A stretch of 64,000 bases of DNA, from contig NZ_VISS01000016.1 in assembly GCF_007827555.1 (NCBI RefSeq), positions 1 through 64,000 on the forward strand, in the 5' to 3' direction. Both the position numbers and the translations under genes were made by a program. The stretch comes from Aeribacillus composti. GTDB lineage: Bacteria; Bacillota; Bacilli; Bacillales; Aeribacillaceae. Numbering within the stretch: the first letter of the stretch is position 1; each line of letters starts with the position of its first letter. Below the pieces are notes generated by a model, which searched no databases, had not been told where the DNA came from, and saw nothing but the letters and a program-made list of their open reading frames with translations. Shown one piece after another: positions 35,615 to 46,018 of the stretch.

Positions 35615-35642
35615 CTGCCGAAAAGGCAGGTTTATTTTTTTA
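35615..35642 (+). terminator. sppA-yteJ terminator
   Basis: CCTGCC and GGCAGG around GAAAA, followed by a T-rich run. Confidence 0.75.
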
Positions 35643-35681
35643 TAGAGAGGTGATAATGGTTCACTGAAAGGATGTGAAATT

Positions 35682-36386
35682 ATGCCATTTTGGCTTGCAA
35701 TGGTCTTTGTCCTATTTTTGATATTTGTGCTTCTAGTTGCAATGACAAAATTAACGATTGTACTTTCATATAAACACGATAAATATGACGATCGGCTAAG
35801 AGTGACATTTCTATTGTTTTTCGGCCTTATTCGCTACACAATCAAAATCCCTTTTATAAAACTGGATCAAGAAGGTCCAAATATCGTTTATAAACAAGAA
35901 AAAGAAACGAAACATTCAACTCAAAAATCGTCCGAAAAAGTGACTCCTGAAGAGCTGTTTGAGAAGCTGCAAAATTTTAAAGAAATATTGGAAAATGTTA
36001 TCCACTTTTCCTTTATTATTCGGAAATTTCTGAAGAAGGTTCGGATTGTGAAATGGGAGTGGCGTACTGAAATCGGAACGGGAGAAGCTGCCTCAACAGG
36101 AATGTCGGCGGGTACACTATGGGGGATGAAAAGCTCTATTATTTATTTCGCTTCCCGATACTTTACATTAATAGGTTATCCAGTTGTTTCAATCTTTCCT
36201 AATTTCAACCGAATGGTTTTGAAAACGACATTTGTATGTATGATGCAATTCCGACTTGGGAATGCTATCATAGCAGGATTGCGTCTCGTAAAATGGTCGA
36301 GATCAAAAACAGCATTATGGCGAAACTTACCGTTTGCCAAGAAAAACAAGAAGAATGAACATAGTTTAGAGGAGGCAAAAGTATGA
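35682..36386 (+). CDS. ytfI: DUF2953 protein YtfI
   Basis: 234 residues. One N-terminal membrane segment (about 5-24), then a mostly soluble domain with KVRIVKWEWRTEIGTGEAASTG, the conserved core of DUF2953, and a basic C-terminus. Its function is unknown; it sits in an operon with the sporulation gene ytfJ, with the stop overlapping the next ATG by 4 bases. Confidence 0.87.
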   Translation: MPFWLAMVFVLFLIFVLLVAMTKLTIVLSYKHDKYDDRLRVTFLLFFGLIRYTIKIPFIKLDQEGPNIVYKQEKETKHSTQKSSEKVTPEELFEKLQNFKEILENVIHFSFIIRKFLKKVRIVKWEWRTEIGTGEAASTGMSAGTLWGMKSSIIYFASRYFTLIGYPVVSIFPNFNRMVLKTTFVCMMQFRLGNAIIAGLRLVKWSRSKTALWRNLPFAKKNKKNEHSLEEAKV

Positions 36387-36850
36387 GCGATCATCCGATT
36401 CAAGGGTTAATGAAAACGGCAATGGAAAACTTGCAGCAAATGATCGATGTCAATACCATAATTGGCGATCCAGTTGAAACTCCTGATGGGAGTGTTATAC
36501 TAACCGTTTCAAAAGTGGGATTCGGATTTGCGGCAGGTGGCAGTGAATTTTACGGACCGACAGGTGAAAAACATTCAAGCAGTCCTTATGGAAGCAGCAC
36601 TACAGGTGAAAAAGGAAAACTTCCTTTCGGCGGAGGAAGCGGAGGCGGTGTATCGATTACGCCAATCGCATTTCTTATTGTTGGAACAAATGGAATCAAA
36701 ATTCTTCATTTAGATGAAAATACCCATCTTTATGAAAAAATTTTAGATGCAACCCCTCAAACGGTAGAAAAAATTCAAGAACTGTTTCGAAAGAAAAAAC
36801 ATATACAAGACGATAACAATGAAAAAGAAAAAATTGATTTTGACATTTAA
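36383..36850 (+). CDS. ytfJ: Spore protein YtfJ (GerW family)
   Basis: 155 residues. A conserved core TIIGDPVETPDGSVILTVSKVGFGFAAGG is followed by a glycine-rich stretch (about 70-95) and an ITPIAFLIV hydrophobic strand. YtfJ/GerW is made in the forespore and is needed for normal germination through the cortex-lytic enzyme SleB in some Bacilli. ATGA overlap with ytfI indicates coupled translation. Confidence 0.92.
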   Translation: MSDHPIQGLMKTAMENLQQMIDVNTIIGDPVETPDGSVILTVSKVGFGFAAGGSEFYGPTGEKHSSSPYGSSTTGEKGKLPFGGGSGGGVSITPIAFLIVGTNGIKILHLDENTHLYEKILDATPQTVEKIQELFRKKKHIQDDNNEKEKIDFDI

Positions 36851-36872
36851 AGCTGCTTTGGCAGCTTTTTGA
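36848..36872 (+). terminator. ytfJ terminator
   Basis: AAAGCTGC and GCAGCTTT around TTTG, followed by T. Confidence 0.85.
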
Positions 36873-36892
36873 AATTTTCAAACACTTTTTCT

Positions 36893-36921
36893 TTGAAAAG
36901 TCTTCAAAAACAAGCTATAGT
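36893..36921 (+). promoter_or_regulatory. Probable promoter of tpx
   Basis: TTGAAA (36893-36898), 17-base spacer, TATAGT (36916-36921). Confidence 0.65.
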
Positions 36922-36951
36922 TAAACTATACATAGATTTGGAGGGGATAAA

Positions 36952-37452
36952 ATGGCAAACGTAACATTTAAAGGAAATCCGGTAACTCTTTTAGGAAATG
37001 AAGTGAAGGTTGGAGATAAAGCGCCTGATTTCAAAGTGCTTGCGAATGATTTGTCGGAAGTTACTTTAGCTGATACAAAAGGGCAGGTCCGAATCATTTC
37101 TGTTGTTCCTTCGATCGATACTGGCGTATGTGATGCACAAACACGCCGCTTTAATGAAGAAGCTTCCAAGCTGGATAATGTTAAAATTTTAACAATCAGC
37201 ATGGATCTTCCTTTTGCGCAAAAACGTTGGTGCGGTGCGAACGGAATTGAAAATGTACAATTGTTATCTGACCATCGCGACGCTTCTTTCGGACAGGCGT
37301 ACGGAGTATTAATCAAAGAATTGCGTCTGCTTGCTCGCGCTGTTTTTGTTGTTGATTCAAACGATAATGTAACATATGTAGAATATGTCAGCGAGGCGAC
37401 AAATCATCCAAACTATGAAGCGGCGATTGAAGCTGCAAAAGCAGCAAATTAA
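36952..37452 (+). CDS. tpx: Thiol peroxidase
   Basis: 166 residues, an atypical 2-Cys peroxiredoxin that reduces hydroperoxides with thioredoxin. Peroxidatic C60 is in [15 protein letters not shown] and resolving C94 in KRWCGANG, the Tpx spacing. GGAGGGGATAAA before the ATG. Single gene between its own promoter and terminator. Confidence 0.95.
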   Translation: MANVTFKGNPVTLLGNEVKVGDKAPDFKVLANDLSEVTLADTKGQVRIISVVPSIDTGVCDAQTRRFNEEASKLDNVKILTISMDLPFAQKRWCGANGIENVQLLSDHRDASFGQAYGVLIKELRLLARAVFVVDSNDNVTYVEYVSEATNHPNYEAAIEAAKAAN

Positions 37453-37479
37453 GGACCTGATGCAAGGTCCTTTTTTTCT
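37451..37479 (+). terminator. tpx terminator
   Basis: AAGGACCT (37451-37458) with AGGTCCTT (37465-37472), then T; it overlaps the tpx stop codon. Confidence 0.85.
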
Positions 37480-37542
37480 TGCTTATAAAACAATGAAACG
37501 CTAAAATGAAAGGATGTGACGAGCTTAAAGGAGGAAGCCTTT

Positions 37543-38532
37543 ATGCAAGGATTTTCAAATGTTGAAAAACTGTTTTCACTCATTAATGAGACGGCAGAAA
37601 TCATTAAAAACGAAATGAATTGTACATACATTGAAGCGGTAGCGAATACAGGAGAAAACCTGTTTCACGGAACTGCAGTTCAAGATTCCATTAGCGAAAT
37701 TACAAGTAAAAAACTGAACAATATATACCGGACGTTTCATTTGGATCACTACTCAAATGAAGAAATTCGGAGAGCTTTTCAGCTCGCTGTTTTAAAAGGA
37801 TTAAAGGAAGATAATCAGCAAATCCACCAAATGACCCCTGACAGTGTTTGCATATTGCTCGGCTATCTTGTGCAAAAATTTTTTCAAGATGAAAAAAATT
37901 TAATGATTTTAGACCCTGCTGTAGGTTCGGGTAATTTACTCTCGGCTGTCTTAAACCAACTGGAAGCAAAGCAAGTTGAAAGCATTGGAATCGATATAAA
38001 TGATTTGTTAGTTAAAATCGCTTATGTGAATGCAAATTTGCAGAAGCATTCTATTGACTTTTATAATCAGGATAGCTTAAAAAACCTTTTTATCGACCCT
38101 GTGGATGCGGTGGTGTGCGACCTGCCAGTCGGCTATTATCCCGATCATGACGTCGCAAAGCATTTTGAATTGAAGGCTGATGAAGGCCATTCTTACGCCC
38201 ATCATCTTTTTATTGAGCAGAGCATCCGCTATACAAAAGAAGGCGGTTATTTGTTTTTCCTTATACCAAACCATCTTTTTGAGACGCCTGAAGCTCCAAA
38301 ATTGAATCGATATTTAAAAGAAAATACAGTGATCCAAGGCCTGTTGCAGCTCCCGCGCTCCATGTTTAAATCGGAAAATAGTCGAAAAAGCATCTTTATT
38401 TTGCAAAAAAAGGGAGAAGGAATTGTACCGCCCAAACGGGTTATGCTTGTTGATCTACCGAAATTTTCGAATAAAAAAGCTCTTGCTTCGATTATGGATC
38501 AAATTGATGAGTGGCTCCGGACAAATAAATGA
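37543..38532 (+). CDS. ytxK: Class I methyltransferase-like protein YtxK
   Basis: 329 residues. An N-terminal helical part (1-95) is followed by an adenine-N6-type methyltransferase fold: DPAVGSGNLLSAVL (motif I, SAM binding) and DLPVGYYPDHD in the place of the N/D-PPY motif, here DLPVGYY, then HHLFIEQSIRYTKEGG. It resembles the HsdM group but lacks a specificity subunit nearby. Its substrate is unknown. I use the ATG 37543, eight bases after AAAGGAGG. The tpx-ytxK-ackA order is as in B. subtilis. Confidence 0.87.
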   Translation: MQGFSNVEKLFSLINETAEIIKNEMNCTYIEAVANTGENLFHGTAVQDSISEITSKKLNNIYRTFHLDHYSNEEIRRAFQLAVLKGLKEDNQQIHQMTPDSVCILLGYLVQKFFQDEKNLMILDPAVGSGNLLSAVLNQLEAKQVESIGIDINDLLVKIAYVNANLQKHSIDFYNQDSLKNLFIDPVDAVVCDLPVGYYPDHDVAKHFELKADEGHSYAHHLFIEQSIRYTKEGGYLFFLIPNHLFETPEAPKLNRYLKENTVIQGLLQLPRSMFKSENSRKSIFILQKKGEGIVPPKRVMLVDLPKFSNKKALASIMDQIDEWLRTNK

Positions 38533-38547
38533 AAAGATGAAAACACT

Positions 38548-38580
38548 AAAAGGTGACAGCCATGTCGCCTTTTTTTTAGG
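38548..38580 (+). terminator. ytxK terminator
   Basis: AAAAGGTGACA with TGTCGCCTTTT (one G-T pair), loop GCCA, eight T. Confidence 0.85.
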
Positions 38581-38678
38581 ATTCGGTTTATTTCTTCTAT
38601 TTTTCATAAAAACTAAACTAGAGAAAAGAAATCTTCGGTTTTAGCGAATAGTGGCTTTCCGTTTCATTTAGGAAGTGG

Positions 38679-38693
38679 ATGGAAGCGCTTTTT
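38679..38693 (+). promoter_or_regulatory. cre-like CcpA site upstream of ackA
   Basis: ATGGAAGCGCTTTTT matches the cre consensus WTGNAARCGNWWWCA at 13 of 15 positions. In B. subtilis CcpA bound upstream activates ackA for overflow metabolism; the position about 90 bases before a possible start point allows the same role. Confidence 0.6.
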
Positions 38694-38896
38694 ATTTTTA
38701 GAAATTTTTGTATACAGATAAACATTTATTTTTCACTTGAAATGTTGCTTTATCAATGTTTAAATGTATAGAGCGATCATCTCTCTTTTTAAAATTAGAC
38801 AAGTCTGGTGTTTCACATATTTTGCTAATTTCTATGTCACATGCAGGAATTTTTAAAAAAGTTTCATCAACAAAAAGAAGGAGAGAATGAAAATAC

Positions 38897-40087
38897 ATGC
38901 CTAAGATTTTAGCTGTAAATGCTGGAAGCTCTTCATTAAAGTTTAAATTGTTTGAAATGCCGAATGAAGAAGTTTTAACAAAAGGGGTAGTTGAAAGGAT
39001 TGGTTTGGACCAATCATTTTTTAAGATATATGTTAACGGAGAAGAAAAGAAAGAAAGTTGTCAAATTACCGATTTTTCAATAGCGGTACAGCTTGTGCTA
39101 AATAAATTAACTGAATATGGAATTATCCGGACGTTAAATGATATTGACGGAATCGGTCATAGGGTTGTACATGGAGGAGAGATCTTCAGTGACTCAGCGC
39201 TTATTACGGATGGAACTTTAAAGAAAATTGAAGAACTCTCTCATTTGGCGCCTTTGCATAATCCAGTCAATGTGCTTGGCATTCGCGCCTTCCAAAAGGT
39301 GCTTCCGGACGTTCCAGCGGTAGCGGTGTTCGATACTGCCTTTCACCAATCGATGCCGGAACAATCTTACTTATACAGTTTGCCATATGATTATTATGAA
39401 AAATACGGAATTCGCAAATACGGCTTCCATGGAACGTCTCATAAATATGTAACGGAACGGGCAGCTCAATTGCTTGAAAGACCTTTAAAGCATTTGCGGC
39501 TTATTTCCTGCCATCTAGGAAATGGTGCCAGCATTGCAGCAGTTGAAGGCGGAAAATCAATCGATACATCGATGGGATTTACGCCTCTTGAAGGTGTTGC
39601 GATGGGAACTCGTTCCGGAAGTATTGATCCAGCGCTTATCCCATATATCATGGAAAAAACAGGTAAAACCGCTGATGAAGTTATTAATGTATTAAATAAA
39701 AAGAGCGGACTTTTAGGAATATCCGGTTTCTCAAGCGATTTGCGCGATATCGAAGATGCTGCAGCGAAGGGGAATGCTCGCGCCGAATTGGCATTGGCGG
39801 TTTTTGCTGACCGCATTCATAAATATATCGGATCTTATGCGGCGCGGATGTGCGGTGTGGATGCGATTATCTTTACCGCCGGCATTGGTGAAAACAGTGA
39901 CGTTGTCCGCGAACGAGTGCTGCGGGGATTGGAATTTATGGGCGTTTATTGGGATCCTGCCTTAAACAAAGTACGTGGAAAAGAAGCGTTTATTAACTAT
40001 CCACACTCACCAGTAAAAGTTCTAGTTATACCGACAAATGAAGAAGTGATGATTGCAAGAGATGTAATGAGAATAGCGAATTTATAA
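38897..40087 (+). CDS. ackA: Acetate kinase
   Basis: 396 residues. Converts acetyl phosphate and ADP to acetate and ATP. The ASKHA-fold signatures are present: [13 protein letters not shown] at the start, HRVVHGG, and [14 protein letters not shown] in the middle, plus [12 protein letters not shown] near the end. AAGGAGAG precedes the ATG. Single gene with its own terminator. Confidence 0.97.
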   Translation: MPKILAVNAGSSSLKFKLFEMPNEEVLTKGVVERIGLDQSFFKIYVNGEEKKESCQITDFSIAVQLVLNKLTEYGIIRTLNDIDGIGHRVVHGGEIFSDSALITDGTLKKIEELSHLAPLHNPVNVLGIRAFQKVLPDVPAVAVFDTAFHQSMPEQSYLYSLPYDYYEKYGIRKYGFHGTSHKYVTERAAQLLERPLKHLRLISCHLGNGASIAAVEGGKSIDTSMGFTPLEGVAMGTRSGSIDPALIPYIMEKTGKTADEVINVLNKKSGLLGISGFSSDLRDIEDAAAKGNARAELALAVFADRIHKYIGSYAARMCGVDAIIFTAGIGENSDVVRERVLRGLEFMGVYWDPALNKVRGKEAFINYPHSPVKVLVIPTNEEVMIARDVMRIANL

Positions 40088-40117
40088 GGTAACAGCAAAA
40101 CCTGAACTCGTAACCAA

Positions 40118-40170
40118 CGCAACCTTTTTTCATATTCCGAAATGGATATGAAAGGAGGTTGTTTTTTTTA
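40118..40170 (+). terminator. ackA terminator
   Basis: CAACCTTTTTTCATAT and ATATGAAAGGAGGTTG pair, followed by a T run. Confidence 0.8.
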
Positions 40171-40383
40171 CCAATAAAAAGTGGAAATAATCTATTTATA
40201 TGATGAACGATGCATGGGAACTAAAATGATTCATTCCCTCCAACATTTCTTAAGTGATGATTGGGGGGATGAGAATGATAATAGCGTTGAATATTGCTCC
40301 GGTTTAAAAAACCGGAGTTTTTTGCATGATTTTCACCTTCTAGACAAATTCTAATAGCAAATAAACGATGAGGATGGAACAAA
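40169..40383. other. Intergenic region with a small hairpin unit
   Basis: A 12-codon frame at 40273 behind GGGGGGATGAG runs into a perfect terminator at 40298-40324. This could be a leader peptide or chance; no larger gene is seen. Confidence 0.35.
40298..40324 (+). terminator. Terminator
   Basis: CTCCGGTTT (40298-40306) with AAACCGGAG (40310-40318), then six T. Confidence 0.85.
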
Positions 40384-41838
40384 ATGGCTAAAAAAAATGT
40401 GATATTGTTGATTATCGATACTCTCATGCTCCCTTTTTTGAAAAAAGCAGTAGACAATAAAATGGCGCCGGCTTTCGCCTTTTTCATGAAGCATGGTACT
40501 GCTTCAGAAATTATCAGTCCTTTTCCGACGATGTCCGTCAATGTGGAAAGCAGTCTGCTTACCGGGCATTACTCAGATGTGCATCACGTTCCAGGATTAG
40601 TCTGGTTTCATGATGAAGAAAAGCGTCTTATTAATTATGGAACAAATGCATCTGAGCTTTTACAGCTGGGGCTCGCAACTTCATTAAAGGATCCGCTGTA
40701 CAATATAAATCATGAGCATTTAAACAAAAAGGCCGCAACCATTTTTGAAGAACTGAGCAAAAAGGGGAAAAATTCCGCGTCTATTAATGGACTTCTCTAT
40801 CGAGGAAGTCAGGAAAAAGTAATGCAGCTTCCGTTTTTATTATCTTTGCTGCCTACTTTTCATAGAAGCCTTACTGTTAAGGGACCGGATTTGTTAACTT
40901 ACGGCTCCTTCATTAAACAAAACCCATTTGCAAAGTATGGACACTTCTGGCAAAGATTTGGCTTTAATAATCGATTTTCTGCTCAGGAGCTTATTTATCT
41001 TATTAAAAATCATTCTTTGCCTCCTTTTACAATGGTCTATTTTCCTGATATGGATCAAATTATACATAAAAAAGGAGTTGAGGATCTGTCAGGAATCGTA
41101 AAAACAGATCGTGAATTGCAAAAAGTGTTAGACAGCTTTCATTCATGGGAGGAAGCGCTGGAGAACAATGTTTGGATCATTATGGGCGATAACGGCCAAG
41201 CGGCTGTCCGCCCGAGAAATCAAAATCCTCTGATCCATTTAGAAAAGCTACTCAGCCCATATCGTATTACCAAGCTGTCAAAAGGTGTACGGAAGGATGA
41301 TGATCTCGTACTTGCGGTCAATCAACGCATGGCGTTCGTATATTTATTACAGCCGAACCATTCGCTTGAAGAAATTGCAAACATTTTGAAAACAGATGCA
41401 CGCATCGATGTCATCGCTTGGCGGGAAGAGGAAAAAATAAAAGTTGTTTCAGGGCGGCGGGAAGGAATGCTGATGTTTAAAAAAGGAGGTCAATGGGAAG
41501 ATCCGTATGGAAGTATGTGGACTTTAAACGGAGACATTGAAGTGTTGGATATTTTCACGGAAGGAAGCCGAATTAAGTACGGGGAATATCCGGATGCGCT
41601 GGCAAGATTACATGCAGCCGCTTTGTCACATAAAGGACAATTTCTTATGATTAGCGCTTATCCTGGCTTTGAATTCAAGTACGGGTCATCTCCAGTGCAT
41701 GTGGGCGGTGCGAGTCATGGCGGTTTACACCAGCATGACTCTTTAGCAGCAATCATCGTTTCAGGGACAGAGCGATTGCCGAAGTATAATCGGATGATAG
41801 ATGTAAAGGATTGGATTTTATCAATGCTCGACTCTTAA
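40384..41838 (+). CDS. Alkaline-phosphatase superfamily phosphodiesterase
   Basis: 484 residues related to type I phosphodiesterase/nucleotide pyrophosphatases. Metal-binding and nucleophile region: LIIDTLMLPFLK at the start and FPTMSVNVESSLLTG, where the Ser/Thr nucleophile is expected, followed by YSDVHHVPG. Later metal ligands: YFPDMDQIIHKKG, IMGDNGQ, and GGASHGGLHQHDS. No signal peptide, so cytosolic. Substrate unknown. It stands alone between ackA and the EcsC-like gene. Confidence 0.82.
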   Translation: MAKKNVILLIIDTLMLPFLKKAVDNKMAPAFAFFMKHGTASEIISPFPTMSVNVESSLLTGHYSDVHHVPGLVWFHDEEKRLINYGTNASELLQLGLATSLKDPLYNINHEHLNKKAATIFEELSKKGKNSASINGLLYRGSQEKVMQLPFLLSLLPTFHRSLTVKGPDLLTYGSFIKQNPFAKYGHFWQRFGFNNRFSAQELIYLIKNHSLPPFTMVYFPDMDQIIHKKGVEDLSGIVKTDRELQKVLDSFHSWEEALENNVWIIMGDNGQAAVRPRNQNPLIHLEKLLSPYRITKLSKGVRKDDDLVLAVNQRMAFVYLLQPNHSLEEIANILKTDARIDVIAWREEEKIKVVSGRREGMLMFKKGGQWEDPYGSMWTLNGDIEVLDIFTEGSRIKYGEYPDALARLHAAALSHKGQFLMISAYPGFEFKYGSSPVHVGGASHGGLHQHDSLAAIIVSGTERLPKYNRMIDVKDWILSMLDS

Positions 41839-41913
41839 GAGTTATATCAATTCCGTGATATAATATCATTGAATATTTGCGAGCATTTGTTTAAAAAGAA
41901 AGGCGGTGCATTT

Positions 41914-42735
41914 TTGGGGGCCATTTTGGAAGAAAGCTGGGAAAATCAAATGAAATGCTGGGAGGAAGAGTTGGAAAAATGTGCATGTAAATGCACGCTT
42001 CCATTTGACAAATGGCTGGAAACAAGATTGAATGACCTTCCTGAGCATATTCAAAAAGAAATGTTTGAGAAGGTCGATTACGTTTTGTTTCATATGCATT
42101 CGATTTTGCAAAGCTCGATCTTCTATTCAGAAACACGGAAGCGGATCCTCTCATTTGCACGTGTTATTTCCGATCAAGTTCAAACGATCACTGATTTAAA
42201 AAAGCTCCCTTTAGAAGAATGCTATCAATTGGCTGAGAAGGAAATGGCGAAGCAGCGGCTGTATTCCTTTATTCAAGGAGGAATCGCATCTTCCGGTGGT
42301 GTTTTTTCGCTAAGTACAGATATTGTGCTGCAAATAATTTTTCATATGCGGGCTGTGCAAACATTATCTCTTGCGTATGGTTATGAAGTTTCGTCACCTT
42401 ATGAAATGATGCTGTCTCTAAAGGTTTTTCACAGCTCTTTAATGCCGAAACATTTAAAATTTGAAGCGTGGAATCAACTAAAAGAGGAATTACAAAATGG
42501 AGATGATGCTTATTTTTATGAGCAGAACGAACCATTTGTCAACCATCAAACTGTAAACCAAATCTTAAAATGCATTGCCGTGCAAACATTCAAATATAAA
42601 ACAATTCGGGGAAAACCGATTTTAAGCTTAATGATCGGAGGCGGCATTCGCTATCGTTCTATGAAAGTGGCCATTGAGTTTGCACATAAATTTTATCAAT
42701 ATAGACATCATTATGAAGGGATGAGCTTGAGATGA
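41914..42735 (+). CDS. EcsC-family protein
   Basis: 273 residues if started at the TTG 41914, seven bases after AAAGGCGGTG; a TTG at 41869 gives 15 more residues but has no ribosome binding site. Central signature GGIASSGGVFSLSTDIVLQIIFHMRAVQTL with hydrophobic helices, as in EcsC proteins, whose biochemical function is unknown. An extended -10 (TGATATAAT, 41855-41863) is a likely promoter. Converges on the small gene at 42748. Confidence 0.8.
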   Translation: MGAILEESWENQMKCWEEELEKCACKCTLPFDKWLETRLNDLPEHIQKEMFEKVDYVLFHMHSILQSSIFYSETRKRILSFARVISDQVQTITDLKKLPLEECYQLAEKEMAKQRLYSFIQGGIASSGGVFSLSTDIVLQIIFHMRAVQTLSLAYGYEVSSPYEMMLSLKVFHSSLMPKHLKFEAWNQLKEELQNGDDAYFYEQNEPFVNHQTVNQILKCIAVQTFKYKTIRGKPILSLMIGGGIRYRSMKVAIEFAHKFYQYRHHYEGMSLR

Positions 42736-42747
42736 AAATATAATTTC

Positions 42748-43044
42748 TCAAGCTTTTGTTATATGCGGATCAATCCGGTACCAAAGCCATAAATCATTGA
42801 TGATGGAAGCAATCTCACTGATTTCTTCATTTAGTCTGCACGAAAGATCAAAATCCTCTTCGTCATTCAACTGCTCTTGCTTTTTATTTATTATCGCTTC
42901 TAAATGTTTAATGCGGTCAGGGATTTGTCCACGTATACATTCCCAATCCGATAAAATTTGCTGTTGAACCTCATTTGGATATTCCTCCCAATGCTTGCTG
43001 AATGCAGGAAGAGGAATCCCCAATCTTTCGTTATATTCAAACAT
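42748..43044 (-). CDS. Conserved small protein of unknown function
   Basis: 98 residues from the ATG 43044, seven bases after GGAGGA; the frame extends further upstream but only across the argG promoter region. Acidic, mostly helical, with a motif around WEEYPNEVQQQILSDWE and a helical middle IKHLEAIINKKQEQLNDEED. No known domain. Divergent from argG. Confidence 0.72.
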   Translation of the reverse strand: MFEYNERLGIPLPAFSKHWEEYPNEVQQQILSDWECIRGQIPDRIKHLEAIINKKQEQLNDEEDFDLSCRLNEEISEIASIINDLWLWYRIDPHITKA

Positions 43045-43111
43045 TTCCATTCCTCCATTTTTTATTATGCAAATTATATCATAAACAAATAATGCTTTTT
43101 TAAAAAAACTA

Positions 43112-43140
43112 TTGAAAAAAGTCAGCAAAACTGTTACATT
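43112..43140 (+). promoter_or_regulatory. Probable promoter of argGH
   Basis: TTGAAA (43112-43117), 17-base spacer, TACATT (43135-43140). Confidence 0.5.
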
Positions 43141-43150
43141 TTTAATTAAT

Positions 43151-43190
43151 GATTGCATTTTTATGAATAAAAAAGTATTTTTATTCATTT
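43151..43190 (+). promoter_or_regulatory. ARG boxes (ArgR/AhrC operator) of argGH
   Basis: GATTGCATTTTTATGAATAA and, overlapping it, TATGAATAAAAAAGTATTTT and TATTTTTATTCATTTT. These fit the 18-base ARG-box consensus CATGAATAAAAATKCAAK in both orientations. They lie at the start of transcription, so binding should block the promoter when arginine is plentiful. Confidence 0.8.
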
Positions 43191-43216
43191 TGTATACATC
43201 GGAGAGGAGAATGAAC

Positions 43217-44422
43217 ATGTCAAAACCAAAAGTAGTATTGGCCTATTCTGGAGGTTTAGATACATCTGTCGCCATCAAGTGGCTGCAAGAAAAAGGATAC
43301 GACGTCGTTGCCTGCTGTCTGGACGTTGGGGAAGGGAAGGATTTAGAGTTTATTAAAGAAAAAGCACTAAAAGTCGGTGCTGTACAATCTTATATTATAG
43401 ATGCGAAAAAAGAGTTTGCGGAAGAATATGCGTTGATCGCCCTTCAGGCACACACCCTTTATGAAGGTAAATATCCTCTTGTTTCCGCTCTTTCAAGACC
43501 GCTCATTGCCAAAAAATTAGTGGAAATAGCGGAAAAGACCGGCGCTGTCGCAGTTGCTCACGGTTGTACCGGAAAAGGAAACGACCAAGTGCGCTTTGAA
43601 GTTTCCATAAAAGCGTTAAATCCTGAGCTGGAGGTTTTGGCACCTGTTCGGGAATGGAAATGGTCGCGTGAAGAGGAAATTGAATATGCGAAACAGCATG
43701 ACATTCCAATTCCGATTGATCTGGACAGCCCATATTCCATCGATCAAAACTTATGGGGAAGAAGCAATGAATGCGGAGTTTTAGAAGATCCATGGGCTGC
43801 ACCGCCTGAGGATGCCTATGAACTGACTTCTTCCATTGAAAATGCACCGGATGAAGCGGACATCATCGAAATTGAATTTGAACAAGGCGTACCGGTAGCA
43901 GTGAACGGTCAAAGAATGCAGTTAGATGAACTAATTTTGAAGCTGAATGCGCTCGCTGGAAAACATGGCGTCGGCAGAATCGATCATGTGGAAAACAGAC
44001 TTGTCGGCATTAAATCGCGCGAAGTGTACGAATGCCCTGCGGCTATGACATTGATCAAAGCGCATAAAGAATTGGAAGATTTAACACAGGTTAAAGAAGT
44101 AGCGCATTTTAAACCGCTGATCGAACAAAAGCTTGCCGAGCTTATTTACAACGGTCTTTGGTTCTCTCCGCTGAAAAGCGCATTGGAAGCATTTTTGAAA
44201 GAAACTCAAAAATATGTAACAGGGACAGTGCGCGTAAAATTGTATAAAGGGCACGCAATTGTTGAAGGAAGAAAATCTCCGTACTCGCTTTATGATGAAA
44301 AGCTGGCCACCTACACGCAAGAAGATTCATTTGATCATGAAGCAGCAGTCGGCTTTATTAAACTGTTCGGCCTTCCAACAGCGGTGAACAGCATCGTGAA
44401 AAACAAGAAGGTGACAATATGA
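43217..44422 (+). CDS. argG: Argininosuccinate synthase
   Basis: 401 residues. Joins citrulline and aspartate with ATP to argininosuccinate. N-type ATP pyrophosphatase loop [16 protein letters not shown] at the start, then [14 protein letters not shown] and a [12 protein letters not shown] segment. I use the ATG 43217, seven bases after GGAGAGGAG; the frame extends 35 codons upstream through the operator. The stop overlaps the argH start by 4 bases (ATGA). Confidence 0.96.
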   Translation: MSKPKVVLAYSGGLDTSVAIKWLQEKGYDVVACCLDVGEGKDLEFIKEKALKVGAVQSYIIDAKKEFAEEYALIALQAHTLYEGKYPLVSALSRPLIAKKLVEIAEKTGAVAVAHGCTGKGNDQVRFEVSIKALNPELEVLAPVREWKWSREEEIEYAKQHDIPIPIDLDSPYSIDQNLWGRSNECGVLEDPWAAPPEDAYELTSSIENAPDEADIIEIEFEQGVPVAVNGQRMQLDELILKLNALAGKHGVGRIDHVENRLVGIKSREVYECPAAMTLIKAHKELEDLTQVKEVAHFKPLIEQKLAELIYNGLWFSPLKSALEAFLKETQKYVTGTVRVKLYKGHAIVEGRKSPYSLYDEKLATYTQEDSFDHEAAVGFIKLFGLPTAVNSIVKNKKVTI

Positions 44423-45789
44423 AAAAACTTTGGGGCGGCCGTTTTCAAAAGACGCCCGAAGCATGGGTCGACGAATTCAATGCGTCGATCACGTTTGACA
44501 AACAGCTCGTAGAGGAAGACATTCAAGGGAGCCTCGCCCATGTTAAAATGCTTGCCAAGTGCGGCATTTTAACAAAAGAGGAAGGAGAAGCGATTGAAAA
44601 AGGGCTGCACCGTCTTTTGGAAAAAGCAAAAAATGGGGAGCTTGAATACTCCGTTCAATATGAAGATATTCATTTAAACATTGAAAAAATGTTAATAGAT
44701 GAAATCGGACCGATCGGCGGAAAGCTGCATACATCAAGAAGCCGCAACGACCAAGTGGCGACCGATATGCATCTATACTTAAAAAAACATGTTGAAGCCA
44801 TTGTGGAACTGATCAGAGAATTGCAAAAAGCGCTTGTAAACAAAGCTGAACAGCATATTGAGACAATTTTGCCGGGATATACACATTTGCAGCGGGCGCA
44901 GCCGATTTCATTCGCCCATCATTTATTGGCTTATTTTTGGATGCTTGAGCGTGACAAATCTAGATTTACAGAGTCTTTGAAACGGATTAATATCAGTCCG
45001 CTTGGCGCTGCCGCATTAGCTGGGACAACCTTTCCGATTGACCGGAAATATACGGCTGAGCTTTTAGGCTTCGATGAAGTTTATTTAAACAGCCTGGATG
45101 CGGTGAGCGACAGGGATTTTATTGTTGAATTTATGAGCAACAGCTCGCTGTTGATGATTCATCTCTCAAGATTTTGCGAAGAATTAATTTTATGGTGCTC
45201 GCAGGAATTCCAGTTCGTTGAAATGGATGACGCTTATTCGACCGGCAGCAGCATCATGCCACAAAAGAAAAATCCGGATATGGCGGAATTAATTCGAGGG
45301 AAGAGCGGCCGCGTCGTCGGCAATCTCGTCGGTTTGCTTACGGTTTTAAAAGGTCTCCCTCTTGCCTATAACAAAGACTTGCAGGAAGATAAAGAGGGCA
45401 TGTTCGATACTGTAAAAACAGTAGAGGGCTGTTTGCAAATTATGACGGGAATGATCGAAACGCTGAAAGTAAATAAAGAGCAGATGGAAAAATCGGTGAA
45501 GCAGGATTTTTCAAACGCTACTGAACTCGCTGACTATTTGGCGAAAAAAGGTCTTCCTTTCCGCGAAGCTCATGAAGTAGTCGGAAAACTTGTATATAAA
45601 TGCATTCAAAAAGGAATCTATTTACTTGACTTGCCATTAGAAGAGTATAAGGAAGCATCCTCTCTGTTTGAAAATGATGTATATGAAGTTCTGAACCCAT
45701 ACGAAGCGGTCAACAAACGAAACAGCTTAGGTGGAACCGGATTTAAGGAAGTAAAGGAGCAAATCAATAAAGCAAAGGCGATTATATAA
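44419..45789 (+). CDS. argH: Argininosuccinate lyase
   Basis: 456 residues. Splits argininosuccinate into arginine and fumarate, the last step of arginine synthesis. Fumarase-superfamily signature [20 protein letters not shown] with the catalytic Ser, plus [12 protein letters not shown] and the [13 protein letters not shown] block here as [15 protein letters not shown]. Translationally coupled to argG. Confidence 0.96.
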   Translation: MKKLWGGRFQKTPEAWVDEFNASITFDKQLVEEDIQGSLAHVKMLAKCGILTKEEGEAIEKGLHRLLEKAKNGELEYSVQYEDIHLNIEKMLIDEIGPIGGKLHTSRSRNDQVATDMHLYLKKHVEAIVELIRELQKALVNKAEQHIETILPGYTHLQRAQPISFAHHLLAYFWMLERDKSRFTESLKRINISPLGAAALAGTTFPIDRKYTAELLGFDEVYLNSLDAVSDRDFIVEFMSNSSLLMIHLSRFCEELILWCSQEFQFVEMDDAYSTGSSIMPQKKNPDMAELIRGKSGRVVGNLVGLLTVLKGLPLAYNKDLQEDKEGMFDTVKTVEGCLQIMTGMIETLKVNKEQMEKSVKQDFSNATELADYLAKKGLPFREAHEVVGKLVYKCIQKGIYLLDLPLEEYKEASSLFENDVYEVLNPYEAVNKRNSLGGTGFKEVKEQINKAKAII

Positions 45790-45863
45790 ATCCAACTCCA
45801 TTTGTTTTAATTGAATCAAGACCTTCAATGAAAAATCGGTCTTCTGCGCATAAGCTGAAACAG

Positions 45864-45890
45864 GCGGGTACTCATTGTGCCCGCTTTTTT
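45864..45890 (+). terminator. argGH terminator
   Basis: GCGGGTAC with GTGCCCGC (one G-T pair), loop TCATT, then six T. Confidence 0.8.
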
Positions 45891-46018
45891 GTATGGAAAG
45901 GCCGCCTTGCACTTGCATTCCAACCTCTTGCTGATAAAAATCGTGGAAGCTATTCCGTTTTTGCATTTTAAAAAATTATTGTAAAATGATTGTAGTAAAT
46001 AAAGGGAGGAATTGATGG

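Larger units (their letters stand above)
38533..38896. other. ytxK-ackA intergenic region
   Basis: 364 bases without a gene: the ytxK terminator, the cre-like site at 38679-38693, a possible promoter (TTGAAA 38738, 17 bases, TTAAAT) and the ackA leader with AAGGAGAG. Confidence 0.6.

Noticed and set aside
36528..36713. Frame inside ytfJ
   Set aside because: Alternative frame of the glycine-rich part of ytfJ; no independent signal.
40273..40311. 12-codon leader peptide before the terminator at 40298
   Set aside because: It has a ribosome-binding-site-like G run but no codon bias or regulatory codons, and the downstream gene has its own start; too little to call.
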